64,000 nt of DNA from Flammulina velutipes (Eukaryota > Basidiomycota > Agaricomycetes > Agaricales > Physalacriaceae): assembly GCA_011800155.1 (NCBI GenBank), contig CM022371.1, forward strand, positions 2,542,001 through 2,606,000. Direction: 5' to 3'. The notes under the pieces were generated by a model that saw only the letters and a program-made list of their open reading frames with translations, did no database searches and was not told where the DNA came from. Below are positions 24,113 to 36,952 of the stretch, in pieces (position 1 is the stretch's first letter; each line of letters opens with the position of its first letter). The position numbers and the translations under genes were made by a program.

Positions 24113-27100
24113 ATGTTGCCCAAAGTTGCAACAACAATACTGCACACCAGCTCGAGAGCTGCGTCGGCTGTCCAGAATCAATCCTATGCGATAAAGAACA
24201 TATTCCAGCTCCAGTCAAATTCTGGGCCCAACGCCAATCGCGGTAGCAATGGACCTAGCTCTGGAGGTCCTAGATATCATGCAGGCAGCAGGAGCTACTA
24301 TGTATGTCTTTCTGCGCCTCCATTCCATGTAATATTCAACTTTTTCTCAGAGTTCAGGACGGGCCGTCAGCCAAGGTGGTCTCTATGAAGCAAACGATGG
24401 CTCTGTATTTCAGACCGACGACAGCGACGACGTGTCTCCCAATCAACAATTGACACGCGTACGTAGGGCAACATCGTCGTTCACCCTTGGCGAACGGCTT
24501 GAGCAGCGTAGACGTCGTCCCTTGGGCGTTTTGAACGCTGTTCAGCTGCACGCTCGTTCCCGACATGCGTTTGCTACCATCGAACCGGCCAGGACACTCT
24601 CGCGGCGCAACTCCATGTCCGTAGTGGACACCCCGTCAATGGATTCCATCCCCGTCGATATCCTTCCGTCACATCCTCAGTCACCCCCACTGCCTTCTGT
24701 TCAGATTCCCACATCTAACTCGTCACTGCAAACCCCTGCATCACGTCCTCTCGCCGCTGAGCGCCTTCCATCACAATTCCTCCGACTGCTCAAAGCGAAA
24801 GACCTGGATGCTGGCGCCGCTACTGCCCTCGTTATGGATTTCCGCAACAATGCGACTGACCCTACGGTCCCGGACTTTAACGCTGCACTGGAAGCTCTTT
24901 ACAGCACGCGCCCTGCTGGAGAGCCTATCACTCTCATTCTCGAGACATACAATGACATGGTAGCTCGTGGTCTGGTCCCCAATTTCCGCACATACACCGC
25001 CCTTATCCTCGCCCTGACCGACCGTGACAATGAAGTTCTTTGGGCCATTAGTGCGATTGAGCAGCGCCAACAGTGGTCAAAGATGGGTGTCTCTTCCGCA
25101 GATTCTGCTTCGGAACAGGACAAGGACCAACTGCGCCTCTTCAAAGAGGAGAATAACATCGCGTCTGCAATCTTGCTCTTCCGCGCTCTTACTGCAGCAA
25201 AGGCCGAAGAACGTCCCAAGATACCTAGCATCATCTTCCGAAATCTCCTCCGATCTTGCGCCAAACACGCCCACGAGCCAGGTATGGTGGATGCAGCTAT
25301 CAATGTCTGGTCGCAAATGGAACAGACGTGTTCTGGCAGCCCTTCCGTCGGCGCTTTCCAATGGATGATTCACCTTTACGGCAACATTGGTGATTTGGCA
25401 GGAGCGCAGGAGGTTTTCAAGGAGTTCCGCAGAGCGTCCGAAGCTAACCGGATTCAGTATTCAAGCAACGACGAGCTGAATATCCGCCTGCAGGCAATGA
25501 TCTGGAACGAGATGGTTGAAGGGTGCTTCAAATGTGGACAACCACATCTCGGCGTCGCTCTACTCGATGAGATGCTGGATGCCGCGGCCAATCAGCAGCC
25601 TGATGAAGAGCGGAAGGTTCGAGATGGTGTGTATCTGCCAACTTTCGACATCAATAGCCCACCGCCTGCCTCCCCGGATTCCTTTTACGCCGTCGTCGCT
25701 GGATTTGTCGCTCACGGAGATGTCGATTCCGCATGGACGTGGTTCCAGAAACTCATCGGGCTACCCACAAGTTCCATCGACATCGGTCGTAACCAGCCTA
25801 CTCTTACTCCCATGCGCCCTAACAGTTCAGTTTGGCGTGTGATGGTGGAGGCACTGGCGCGTGAAGGTCATAGCGATAGACTGGTTGAGTTGCTCGCTAA
25901 AGCAGAGACCTACAAAGTGTCGGACGGTATCGAACTGCGCAGCGTTGATCTCAATTACATCTTTGCTGGAGTTGTGGAACGGCTGCACAAGCTGGACGCG
26001 AAGAATGTAACCACTTTCGACCAGATCAAACCGTACTGGGATGCGTTAAAGACGTTAAGGGAGGTGTACAGTTTTACACCGTTCGGTGGAGTCTCAGCAT
26101 GGCATGAAATCGCGCAATGGGCTGTTAGGCATGGCTTCGTGATGGAGGGTGTTACTTTGGCCGAGGAGATCCTTCGCGACACTTCTGCCACCTTCAACCA
26201 GAAGATGGACAACCGCAGTCATTTGGTCAAGCTTACCTCGGACGTCTACAGCCACCACCGCGGGGATGTCCCTTTCCGGGCTGCTTTAATCCTCGGTCGG
26301 CTTGCTGAGCGCGAGCGTTACACATACCCCATCGACTTCACCACATATTTGTTGCAGTCCTACAGCAAGGAGTCTCCGGAGAACCTCAGTACGCTGGAAG
26401 TGGCTGATTGGGTCATGATGATGAATGCCGCACTCTGCATCGAGGTCATGCCAGCTTCTGTTCCTCTTTCGTTCTGTGCGGACTACTCTTTCAAAGGCGC
26501 CTTCAGCCTCCTCCAAGATCTCGCTAGTCAGAAAGGCACAGAGTTCTCACCGATTGATGTTGTCATCAAGTCCTCCCCCAAGACCTTGGCAAACGTCCTT
26601 TCAACCATCTATTCCAAAGAAGGCGAGGAGAACATCCGTGCATGGTTGACGCAGATCGGGAAACCGACACTGTTCGACGACCTGCTCACCAAATCGGACT
26701 CGGCTAGCGAAGTGGCCAGCGACTACGATACGCCAGCGACATCGCCGACACTATCGTCCCCGGAGGTTGAACGATGGGATTTACTGCATGGCCAAGAACT
26801 GCAGGAGCTTGTGGATCTGTCGTGGTGGAACGGTAGCCCGGACATCGCTTACAAGTTTTTCTGCGCTGCCGCTGCTCAGCACAAGGTCCCAACATTCACT
26901 GTGGCGAACCGATTAATCAAAATGTTCGAACGCGCCAAACAACTAGACCGGGCCGAATTCGTCTTCGAAACTATGCACCACAAACAACCTGCTCGAGTCT
27001 TGAGCAACAGTCATCAATGGTTGAGTATGCTTGACACTATGTTGGTTTGCTATGCCCACAATGGCAACATCGAACGGGCACACGCCCTGAGGGCTGCCAT

Positions 27101-28394
27101 CCTTGACAGCGGTTCTGCTCCATCCGCCGACGCCTATGGCGCCTTGATCTATTACATCAACGAAACGACGGACGATGCGTCGAATGCCTTAGCGTTGTAT
27201 CACGAAAGCAAGCTTCGTGGCGTTCCCGGCTCTCCCTACCTCTACAACAACATCATCAGCAAAGTCGCCAAAGCTCGCAAAGCAGATTTGGCGTTGGAGT
27301 TGTTCACGGCGATGAAGGAGGAGGGCATTCAGACTTCCTCGATTACCTACGGGGCGGTTATTGGTGCTTGCGTCAGAGTCGGCGACGCTGTTTCCGCGGA
27401 GAACCTTTTCTCGGAGATGACGGCGCAGTCTAACTTCCAGGCGAGGGTGCCCCCGTACAACACCATGATCCAGCTGTACACCACCACGAAGCCCAATAAG
27501 GAGCGCGCGCTCTACTACTACGAGCAATTGATAGCCAGCGGCGTAAAGCCTACCAGCTATACATACAAAGTGAGTAATTGGATTGTTGGATCACGCAACC
27601 ACTAAATCTTTTACAGCTTCTCATCGACGCGTATATGCTGGAGCCGGTCAATGTCGAGAAGGCGGAAGCCGTCTTCGAATCGGTTTCTCAACAGAGAAAA
27701 GGTCGCATGGCAGTAACTCTTGAAGGTCAACACGTTGCTGCGATGATCAACGCCTACGGATGTGTCCGCAAGGATCTCACTAAAGCTCAAAAGTTCTTCG
27801 AGACTGCGATCAAGTACCTTCCTAATGGCTATGATGCCGTCGTTTTCGAGGCGATGTTCAACGTCATCATGGTGCACAAGCGGCCCGACCTGATTGATGT
27901 ATACCTACGGAAAATGGAGGAAGCTCGGGTGCATATGACTGCCTACGTCGTGAATGTCGTGATTCGCGCCTTTGCAGTTGCTGGCGATATCGAGCAGGCG
28001 AGGGAGATCTTTGAATCGCTGTTGGACCCTCCACAGGGCATGGCAGCTATGTACAACCACGCGCCTCATGGATCAACTTCGCAGAAAAATGTCGACGCCA
28101 ATGCTCCTGTTTATCGTGAGGTGAGCACTGGTCTTTGTTTCGAGTTTGATTAGCACTAAGAGATTTCTAGCCTTCGACATGGGAAGCAATGATACGGGCT
28201 GAACTTGGACAAGGCCACCGAGAACGTGCTCTAGCTCTCTTGGAACGCCTGAAGGAACGGTTCGTGATTTACTCGTGTTCGCAAGCGCAGTATGCTGAAG
28301 TAACCCCCTTAGACAATACCCCGACGCTGTCTACAACCGTATAAGTGGCATATTAGTGGACCACTCTGTTCTCCCCCCAGAGTTCTCAATATGA
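24113..28394 (+). CDS. Pentatricopeptide repeat (PPR) protein, probably mitochondrial
   Basis: Five exons, 24113-24301, 24351-27569, 27617-28120, 28171-28259 and 28313-28394, encode 1,360 residues. The N-terminus MLPKVATTILHTSSRAASAV is basic and amphipathic, like a mitochondrial presequence. Helical PPR units recur, for example YNDMVARGLVPNFRTYTALI, YNNIISKVAKARKADLALEL and YNTMIQLYTTTKPNKERALY, concentrated at about residues 180-420 and 880-1,300. Size and layout resemble fungal Cya5-type PPR proteins, which act on mitochondrial mRNA stability or translation; the RNA target cannot be told from sequence. The last two exons are needed for the frame to reach a natural end (LPPEFSI). It is convergent with the next gene, 226 bases apart. 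Confidence 0.88.
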
Positions 28395-28620
28395 GTGCCG
28401 CGCCTTGCCTATTTATCACATCATTGCTTGCTATTATCGCTATCTTTAATGATCCTCCGTACATTCACTTGCTACGCCACACTGCTGTATTATAAACATA
28501 TGTATGATTAGAATAATTCAAAAGTAGACTAACTTGTCATGATCATCATCAACTCGCCGCATCTATAGAAATATTGGAATCGGTATCGATAGAGTGCGTG
28601 CAGCCCTTCAAGTGTAAGTA

Positions 28621-31378
28621 TCAGATTGGAACTGGCACGACCGCTATTCCCACTCCCTGTCTCCTGCATGCAACCAATGTCGAACCAGTCAGCTTCACTG
28701 ATGATTTAACGACTAGTTGACCAGCATTTGTTTCAGGCACTCCTTCAATCTAATTGATTAAACTCAGACAACGATTGGACAGATAAAGTTGACGATCTTA
28801 CAAAGCTGATGAGTATTCTTGCATGCGTCCGTATACGTGCTTGAAGGATCTGCCCGTATGTACCAAGGTCGTGGGGCAACGCCACCAAAAGACCGTTCAA
28901 CTCCATTTTCAAAGTCGCGGTCCAAGGCGAGGCTAAAATGAACCGGTCTATAATATTCTTGAGTCACAGCCATTGAAATTACAGTCAACTCAACTAACCA
29001 TAGGACGTTTTTCGCAACAGACTCGTCAGAGCATCACATATAACTGGGCTGACGAGGATGGCCAAAGGTTCCTGTTCTTCCGCAAACCGTCCACGTAGAA
29101 TGAGAAGGAGTACGTCGCGAAGATAATCCCATGCATATCTGCACAACTTCAACGACGGCGAGACATCTACTATCAAGATGTGGTGCGCAAAACCCGTTGC
29201 GACATACAAGTCACACGGCCCACATTGGATGGCGATGTTCCAAAATTTGATCTTTTCAGAGGCCGGGAATGACAAGCGACGGTCTGTGGAGCCGCACGAG
29301 ACGGCGCAGAATAAGGTGGCGACGAAGAAAGATTGTAACGATTTGGTGGTTTGCGGAATCGTCGTGGATACCGTGCGTAGCAGGTAGACAGATGATTCTT
29401 GCAATGCCTCGTCAATGGCGGGGATTCCCAAGTGACGCAATACAACGTAGAAAGTCAAAGTCGTCTTCTGTGCGAAGACACTCGTTGAACAGCGAATAAA
29501 CACTAGAACTGTAAGTGCATATTTGTTTTGGACTGCCAAAGTCTTACTGTCTTTGACTCGGTCTAGAAAGTTGGCTGAGGCTTCGTCCAATGCCGCTATT
29601 GCTGATTTTCGGAGGGTTTCCGCATTGAAAAGAGTGAATGATTCAATTACTGTGTCCTTGACTAGAGTGCAGTTCAATTAGCTGGGATATGATCAAGTCA
29701 ACAAACTTACGGGGAACCTCCTCCTCGGAATCGCCAAGGAGAATAAATAAAAGAAACAACGTTTTACAAACATCTTCACGACAACAGACATGTTGAGTTG
29801 TTGTAAGGATATCCTTTTGGAGGAGATCTACAATGGCAAGGAGGCATTTCGACAATAGGGAGATGCAATCCTTGGTATCATGAGGATAGTCGATCAAGAA
29901 CGACATGAAGTGGAAAATGACATGCTGGGTCAAGGTTTTAGTGAGCTTCCGAGCAATTATAAAGAGATAATACCAAGATAGCATTCCCAGTCAACCCTAA
30001 TTGGGTTCCCTCGTGCGTAACGAACTCGCTGGGAACATGAGATATCCATATCGCTGTCTACCATTCCTGTATGAGTAAAAAGTCTCGCGAGGCGCAATAG
30101 AAAAGCGCACAGTTAACGCCACCACTTCGGTATTGGCCAGCCGCACGTCGTTCCACGTAGCCCATAGCCAGAACATCGTGTCGACGTCATAAACAATGAT
30201 ACTCAGAGCAACATCAAGTTTCGAGGGCGGGTTCAAGATGGCCTGAGTGGTCGGAGCATGCTCAGGACACACCACGACTTGTAGGAGAGTAACGGCACAG
30301 CTGAGCGTGTGGGGTTTCTCCAGTCCTGTGTGACCTTTCTCGTTGGTGGCCGCCTAGATGAAACCTAAGATAAGTTGCTCTCACAGAGTAAGAGGGACGG
30401 ACTACGAAGAGCGAAATGAGCATAGCAAAGTTGATACGTTCTTGTTCGGCTATAGGATCAAAGCTGTAGTTTGCCCTAAGACTACCAGTAACTGTGTGTA
30501 AGATGCATTGGCGAAGAGGTTCAAAAAGTTCTTGTCGGATGGTCTTGCTAGTTGGTGTCAGAATTTGTGGCAAGAATCACGATATGGCGTACATTTCCTC
30601 CGTGAGCGACGTGAGCAAAGGAAGTAATATGCATATCGCAAACAAAATGCGAACGGCGATCCGCTTTGCAGCAGGCGAAGCAGACTTGGAAACCAAGATG
30701 GTAGACACTGAATCCCACGAAGCTGAAGCAAAATTTAGAAATGCCAATAGTATGCGGTAAAGATGGATATACTTGGAAGCTGAGATGCGCCTCGAAGGTT
30801 GTCTTGGTGCCGTTGAGCGCGCCACATTTCAGAAATACTGTTCTCTGACGAACAACCGGTAGCGGACAGGACTGCGATGGTACACTCAGCTATCTTGGTA
30901 AGAACCACATCCACCCAGCACACTACAGCTGAGACATGTGTTGCCTCTGCAGCCGCGAGAGCATGGAAAGTCTTCCTATGATCAAACAGTAGGCGGAGAA
31001 AGTCTGGTTGTACTGACCATGACTCAGTCAGCAGTGTGTGAGTGACGACAGGACCTTACAGATCTTGGAGAACTGGGTGACAGATTCAGAGTCCACCTTG
31101 CTCTCGACGCCATCCAAAAAAGTCGCGAGAGAATGCGACACATTCGACACGAGCTCGTGAGTCTTTCTGTCCTATTCTTGCTGAGGAGACGAGTGAGATA
31201 TAGTTAAGAACGAGCTTACCTTTGTTATGCTTGCGAGGTCGATGCTAGCTAGAGCGCTGATCGCTTCGGACACGTTGAGAACCTTGCAGTTCGGTTCCGA
31301 AGAATTGGACGGCGCGTGGGGGAGATTGAGATCTTCATCTGAGTCTGGCTCTGTGTCGCTGCCTCTAAAAACGGACAT
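28621..31378 (-). CDS. Unrecognised large alpha-helical protein, multi-exon
   Basis: The ATG at 31376-31378 starts MSVFRGSDTEPDSDEDLNLP, an acidic head. Downstream exons encode mostly hydrophobic and charged helices, such as VVCWVDVVLTKIAECTIAVL, YIHLYRILLAFLNFASASW and LLVALPHDLGTYGQILQARI, without transmembrane-length runs in most places. The pattern suggests a HEAT/ARM-like solenoid, but no family motif is recognised. At least seven introns are needed. The last ones (including one about 29005-28952 using a late AG) extend the reading frame to a TGA at 28621-28623. The start codon lies 42 bases beyond the RPC37 stop, on the same strand. Exon borders in the centre (29,650-31,150) are uncertain. 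Confidence 0.55.
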
Positions 31379-31420
31379 GGTGGCAAGAAGCAAGAGGCAA
31401 CGAGACGTCATTGAATACAT

Positions 31421-32354
31421 TCAAAGTCCTTCTATACTTTTCAGATACATCGTCATGTTCGTATGACAGTCCAGCTTGTCTGACTTTTGAGAAAATATCT
31501 TCTCAAATGCTTCGCCGCCCTCAGCGCTCTGAAAGATGTTATGTTACGGCACTAACAAGAATGAAAGGTCGTACCTCCACATCATTGTACTCCAAGTCTT
31601 GCCATTCCTCGTCCTCTTCCGCTCTGATAGCAAGGATCATTTCTCGACGCGCCGTGGACATTCCACCGAGTGTCTGCATGCTTTTCTCTTCAGTCTTTTT
31701 GGCAGAGGCATGTATCTCCCTGGCTTCAGTCGCCTTCTTGCCCTTCTTGTCGGCTTTTGGTACTGGCGCCGAGGCTGGCTCATCGGGATCGGGAGGCGGG
31801 CCATCGTCCTCATCCGAGTCGTCGTCTGCGCCTCCCCGACGACGATTTTTGAGGCTCAGAAAGTCCAAATAAGTCAGCGTTGGTCGAAATTGATGAGTTT
31901 CTTGTATTGGATGGAGATGTAATTCGCCTGGATATTACTCAGAAAGCAATAGAATGGATAGGTAGGTCTCACCATTTCGAACAACACCAAGTAGGTGCAC
32001 GCCGTTGTGCTTTACTGGATCGCTGAGTAGGCGTACCTCGGACAATCGCGGTGGATCTCTGATATCCTTGGCCGGCGCTGCCTGATTTTTTTCTTTGTCG
32101 TCTTCGAGCTGAGCTGCACCGAAATCATGTCCACGCTCTACGTTCCATACTTCTGGCCGTACATCTGCTGGTACGTGGACTTCGAGACGATGAACTCCTG
32201 GCTTTATCCTGGCCTTGATACGCTTGCCACTGGCTACGGCTGACGGTGGAGGCTGGAGAGGTCGGGAAAGCAGAGGAAATTGGTGTATTTGTAGTGAAAG
32301 CCGGTCTGAAAATCGTATAGGAAGGCTGTTCACCACCTCATCATTGCCGTCCAT
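31421..32354 (-). CDS. RPC37: RNA polymerase III subunit RPC5/Rpc37
   Basis: Three or more exons. The protein starts MDGNDEVVNSLPIRFSDRLS, followed by QIHQFPLLSRPLQPP and RIKPGVHRLEVHVP. The hallmark GVHLLGVVRNGELHLHP spans an intron, and LRPTLTYLDFLSLK-like sequence follows it. This is the conserved N-terminal dimerisation (Sin-like) region of Rpc37, which with Rpc53 forms the TFIIF-like module of Pol III used in initiation, termination and reinitiation. An acidic and Lys-rich linker follows, then a short C-terminal exon ending TMYLKSIEGL. An in-frame ATG at 32420 would add 22 residues that look unconserved, so 32354 is preferred. YVC1 starts in the other direction only 115 bases away (49 from the upstream ATG). 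Confidence 0.88.
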
Positions 32355-32469
32355 GGTTGAGAGAATTGCTCTACCACGTGGTAGCATTTCGGTCCGCACT
32401 CCGAAATTGCCTGATGTCATGGTTGATTGATTTTATGCTTGACCGAAGGCCACCCTCCCAGCTCCCGTC

Positions 32470-35389
32470 ATGTCAACCGAACACAGAGACCCAGAAGTGG
32501 TCTCTTTGATTTCGATACAGTCTGTTCAACCATCTCCAGATACTCTATCAAGCAAGTCAGCCCTTTTCCCCGGTCTATGCCAATTAACACATCAGCAGAA
32601 CTTGTAAAGAGGCTACGGGCCCTTACTTTGACTCTTTTGCCCGTCGAGGTCGAACTGGATACAATCAGTGAGCCAACAAGCAGGATAATTACTCCACAAG
32701 TCGTCTCCGCATACAGAGCAGCGGCAGGAGACTTTCTCGAAGCTGTAACTTTATTTTCCAATTTTTGGAGCACATATTCATCGTAGCTCCAGGTTCCGTA
32801 TTGTCTGCTTAGGGCTCGTGCTGAATTTATGTGGGATGCAAACCACAACGCTGCCGATTATGACGAAAACTATGGCCGTGGTACGTTTCCCAGAGTAATA
32901 ATCGGACATTTACTCATGCCATCCGGCAGCCATTGCATGCGAAGTTCTTGCGCGTAGGATCGTGCATTCCGCGCCACCAGATAGAATTTCAGCTTTCATG
33001 TCTACAAGATTCAGACACAAGCAACTCGATGGCGATGACAGCGACATGACAAGCGCGTTAGAGATGGCCATTGACTCCCACTGGTAACGCCACACTTGGG
33101 CTCTTCAGACATCATGCTCACGTGTGCAAAGTACTATTTTCCTGTCATCCTCTGAGGCGCAGGATGTTGTCGGTGCGCTGTGGAGGGGCGATCTTATTCA
33201 ACAAAATAACGACCATTTGGACATTGATTGTAGGTTTCACGTTCCTGTTAGTTGACTCACTTACAACTTGTCAATGCAGACGTTCCTTTTGCTGATGTCA
33301 AGTCACCCACATTTTGGGGGCGTCTCGACCCATCTCGTCTGTCTGTTCCCCGGTATGTTACTTGTATAGTCTCTCAAAGCTTACCTTGACATGCTATAGT
33401 TACCAAAACATCATACGAATCATCGTATGGTTCGTGATCCTCATGGTCTACTCCAAAACTGGTGAGCAAATTGACATGGCTGTATATGAAGCTCATCATC
33501 TATCAAGTCCAACAACCGGCGGAACGTCTTGACCCACTAAATAGCCGATATCTTGACCAATGGGAGGTCATATTCTACTTGCTGGCGCTCTCAATCTTTC
33601 TAGAAGGTATGTCTCCCTCTTGTCAATCTGGCTTCCAACTCAACATTTCTAGACATGTATAAGGTACTGTAACATCTAAATATTGGATCTACCTTCCCGC
33701 TAATTACCTACCCTTTTCAGTTCTTCAAACTCTTACGATTCGTCACTTGGCGCGCATTCTCGTTCTGGAACGTCATCGCTTTAGTGACGGATTCTCTCAT
33801 GGCGACTGCCTTCGCTCTGCGTATAGCTGGAATGTACATCGAAGATGAGGCGAAGACGACCAGCCTCCGTATTCTGAGCTTCCAAGTGCTCAGTTTCGTT
33901 TCGCCTTTCATTTGGTTGGTCATATTCCCTGACTATGTATTCTTTAATTAACATGCCCTCAGGATGAGTGAGGCTGTTTTTGGCTCTAATCCTTCATATA
34001 CTCAATGCCATGCTTATTGTTGTCAGAGCTTCTTACCGTTTTTGATGGATACAAGCAAGTCCACACCTCTTTCCTCCGGATGTAACATCTAATAGGCTGT
34101 AGATACATCGGAACTATGCAAATATGCATCGCGCGCATGCTCCAGGAATCAGGAATATTCTTCGCAGTGAGTCCACTGAGTCTTGTTGATATATATATGT
34201 ACCGACTTATTTCCACAGTTGTTGTCGTTGATGGCTGTAGGATTTGCCCAAGCCCTTTATGCTCTTGACGCTGCCGACGGAGTAGCTGATCCTCCATCAT
34301 CTGTAAGTACTACCTCATGTCCTGGGTTTCCTTACTAATCGATGTAGGTTGCAAACGTCTTAATCCAAGCTCTCCTCCAGTCAGTTAATATGGTATGCAT
34401 GGAAAGGTCGCCATTACTCATGAAAATCCTAGATCGCCGGACTTTTCCAAGTTCGAAAACAGGTTGGCCTTGAGGTTTGTTTCGTCTAGTCCATGAGCTA
34501 ATGGAACCTGTAGCCCAAGTGGATTGATCATGTACTACTTGTAAGCCGGTAAACGTGGACTGTCTTCATGTACTCACCACCCTGAATACAGCTGGAACGT
34601 GGTGACGGCACTGATTCTCCTCAACGTCCTTATTTCCCTGTTCTCCTCGGCGTACTCAGATGTCTGTCAAAGCCTGGTCATCTCTGTTATCATTTGACTG
34701 AAGAGCATATAACGTATAGGTGGTCGATGACGCTGAAGCGCAATACCTTGCCTTTTTCGCTGGAAAGACAGTTGGGATGATCAGAGCACCGGACTCTTAT
34801 GTCTACCCAGCCCCATTCAACCTCGTCGAGATCGTCTTCATTACTCCATTCGAGTATGTCTTTCATTGCCACCCTCTATCTGTCGCCTAATACGAGTCTA
34901 GGATGATTCCCGGCTTCAAGTTGTCCCCTACTAGCTACGCAAAGGTGTGTCCATCAAAATCTGAAGCGGAACATGTCTTATTGACTCAATCTTAGCTCAA
35001 CCGTATCGTCATGCGACTTGTATTCTTAGTGCCGTTGACGATCATAGCATTGTATGAAACCTCAGAGGTCAATCAACAGACTTGGGTGCGAAACTGGTTG
35101 AGAGGCTTCGACGAAGGAGACGAGAATTATCCTCACAGTCGTGATCCTGTTGTCGATGACCCGGAAGATCAAGGACGAGAGATCAGCAAAGTTCCATTCA
35201 CGGAGCTGATCAAAGTGTTTCCCAATACCGCACAGGTGAGCCAATCTTTCTCTCCAGTTAACGTGTCTGATATATGGTCGCTAGTCGAGCGAAGCCTTGT
35301 TGTTGCAGGAGATATCCGGTTTGAAAGCTCAACTTGATGCAATCATGAAAAAACTGGATGGGAAAACCATAGGTGCGAATGGGGAATAG
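32470..35389 (+). CDS. YVC1: TRP-like vacuolar cation channel Yvc1
   Basis: About 15 exons. The N-terminal cytosolic domain contains KRLRALTLTLLPVEVELD, PTSRIITPQVVSAY, IACEVLARRIVH and LSSSEAQDVVGALWRGDLIQ, all typical of fungal Yvc1. Membrane segments follow from YQNIIRIIVWFVILMVYSK on, through FVTWRAFSFWNVIALVTDSL and MARMLQESGIFFALL-like helices, to the pore region and last span LWNVVTALILLNVLISLFSS. The C-terminal tail has acidic clusters and ends with a short predicted coiled coil (LKAQLDAIMKKLDGK). Yvc1 releases Ca2+ from the vacuole on hyperosmotic shock. The first intron appears to be GC-AG with a tandem CAGCAG acceptor. The start precedes conserved DPEVVSLI. Confidence 0.92.
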
Positions 35390-36313
35390 GTGGGTAATCT
35401 GTTGGGTCTTCAGGCATTAAGCTTCATGGCCAGACGGGAATGAGGCGATCTATACACGACCGGGCTTTGATTTTACTTATTTTTGGTTTCATGGACCTTG
35501 GACATCAACTACAACGTTATAATGACCCCAGGACACTTTCTGTGAATGTATCTGGGAAGTCTATTGCCAATACGAATATTGCAATGGTAGAAACATGATG
35601 ACAGCATGCCCTAGCCTTTCGGTATCCAGTTTCGAACCAGGATCTTGCCTGAGTCTTCAATAGGCATGTACTCTATATTAGATTCGTTGACCTTACGATA
35701 GTATAGTTATGATACATTAGGATAGTCCTACAATAATCTGGGTTTGAAAAGTTTGAGCACACAATTCAGCGCCACACGGCCATCTAGGCCTTCTCAATCC
35801 GTGAGATATTCTGATGTATCCAAGTTCCTAGAATGAAGATTTCCATACGGTTCGCTGATATCTGTCAGGTTTCCTCGAAGATGCTGTACATTCAACTCGT
35901 CGCACTTACCTCTGCCGGATAGGCTTTCATACAGCTTTGTCTGACATCCGCGGTCGTGTGGTATCCATCTTCTGAGCGGCTCTTTGGGTCACGGTTATAT
36001 CGTCATTTGTTTGTAATGTAATAAAACCATGATATGACAAGTCGCGCCGAACGCACCATGAATTGATTCCACAGCCTGAGTTGGTATACTTTCCATCTCC
36101 ACTGTTCTTGATTTCTTGAACGCTCCACTTCGACACGTCGATTCAACGGCGGAATCTATCATTCGATGGGTCTTGAACCGCTGAAAAGCCAATTGATAGT
36201 TTCTAAAAAGAGACAGAAATGAGGGACGTTGGGCATATAAAAGCAAACCGCCTCACAAGTCATTCATTCGAACACCAACGAAGTGGTTCAAGTTTAAAAC
36301 AGCCTTTCCCACT
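35390..36313. other. Intergenic, 0.9 kb, upstream of hydrophobin
   Basis: No gene is supported. Minus-strand frames around 35930-36240 are open but featureless. The last 130 bases contain the hydrophobin promoter elements listed separately. Long upstream regions are usual for highly regulated hydrophobin genes. Confidence 0.5.
36189..36243 (+). promoter_or_regulatory. CCAAT and TATA box of the hydrophobin gene
   Basis: CCAAT lies at 36189-36193 and TATAAAAG at 36236-36243, 71 bases before the hydrophobin ATG. The spacing fits a core promoter with a short 5' UTR starting about 30 bases after the TATA box. It is one of the clearest TATA boxes in the window, in keeping with a strongly expressed structural protein. 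Confidence 0.7.
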
Positions 36314-36764
36314 ATGTTTCTTAAATTTACTACACTTGCCACTGTTTCCCTCGTCACCTTCGCGGCCGCCACTCCCACTAGCGTTGCTCGAGGTCTCATA
36401 CCCCCCTCAGAGTGCAACGTCGGTGACTTGCAGTGCTGCGATACTATTACCAAGGGCAAAGACCCCGCCGCCGCTGGCATCTTGGCCCTCTTGGGCGCCG
36501 CACCCCAAGACGTCAACGTCGATGTCGGCCTGACCTGTTCCCCGATCACCGTCATTGGAGGTGGAGGTGGTAGTTGGTGAGCCGTCTTGTGTCATCAACT
36601 CACACTACTCGGTGGGGCTGATTCCATTCTGTTAGTAACGCCAACCCCGTCTGCTGCGAGAACAATTCTCTTGGTAGGCTTTGTGAGATCGAGTAACTGG
36701 ACATATCTTGATTATCCTTGTAGGAAGCGCCATTTCCGTTGGTTGCGTCCCTGTTGGCCTCTAA
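36314..36764 (+). CDS. Class I hydrophobin
   Basis: Three exons, 36314-36576, 36636-36673 and 36724-36764, encode 113 residues. The signal peptide is MFLKFTTLATVSLVTFAAAT. All eight cysteines occur in the class I order: C, six residues, CC, a long loop, C, ten residues, C, five residues, CC, then a final C before VPVGL. The fifth cysteine codon is split by the first intron, so the unspliced frame hides the motif. Secreted hydrophobins self-assemble into amphipathic films at the air interface of hyphae, spores and fruit bodies. The Gly-run GGGGGS before the fifth cysteine is ordinary for basidiomycete members. Confidence 0.95.
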
Positions 36765-36952
36765 GGCACTCTGCTGGAAGATAATTTGCCTTTGGTTGAG
36801 CTCAGGAGGATTGTTCAGAGTCTTCTTGTTGATAATATCAATGTGCCTCGAACAGTGCTCACGAATGTGTATCATCCTATGCCCGTTACGCGACAGTAGT
36901 AGGAGAACCGAGTTTGAATTGGGCACCTAACAGGGTACAAGGATTGGAACAC

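Noticed and set aside
35630..35690. TTCGAACC-like stretch resembling a tRNA T-loop
   Set aside because: No acceptor stem, D-arm or anticodon arm can be folded around it on either strand.
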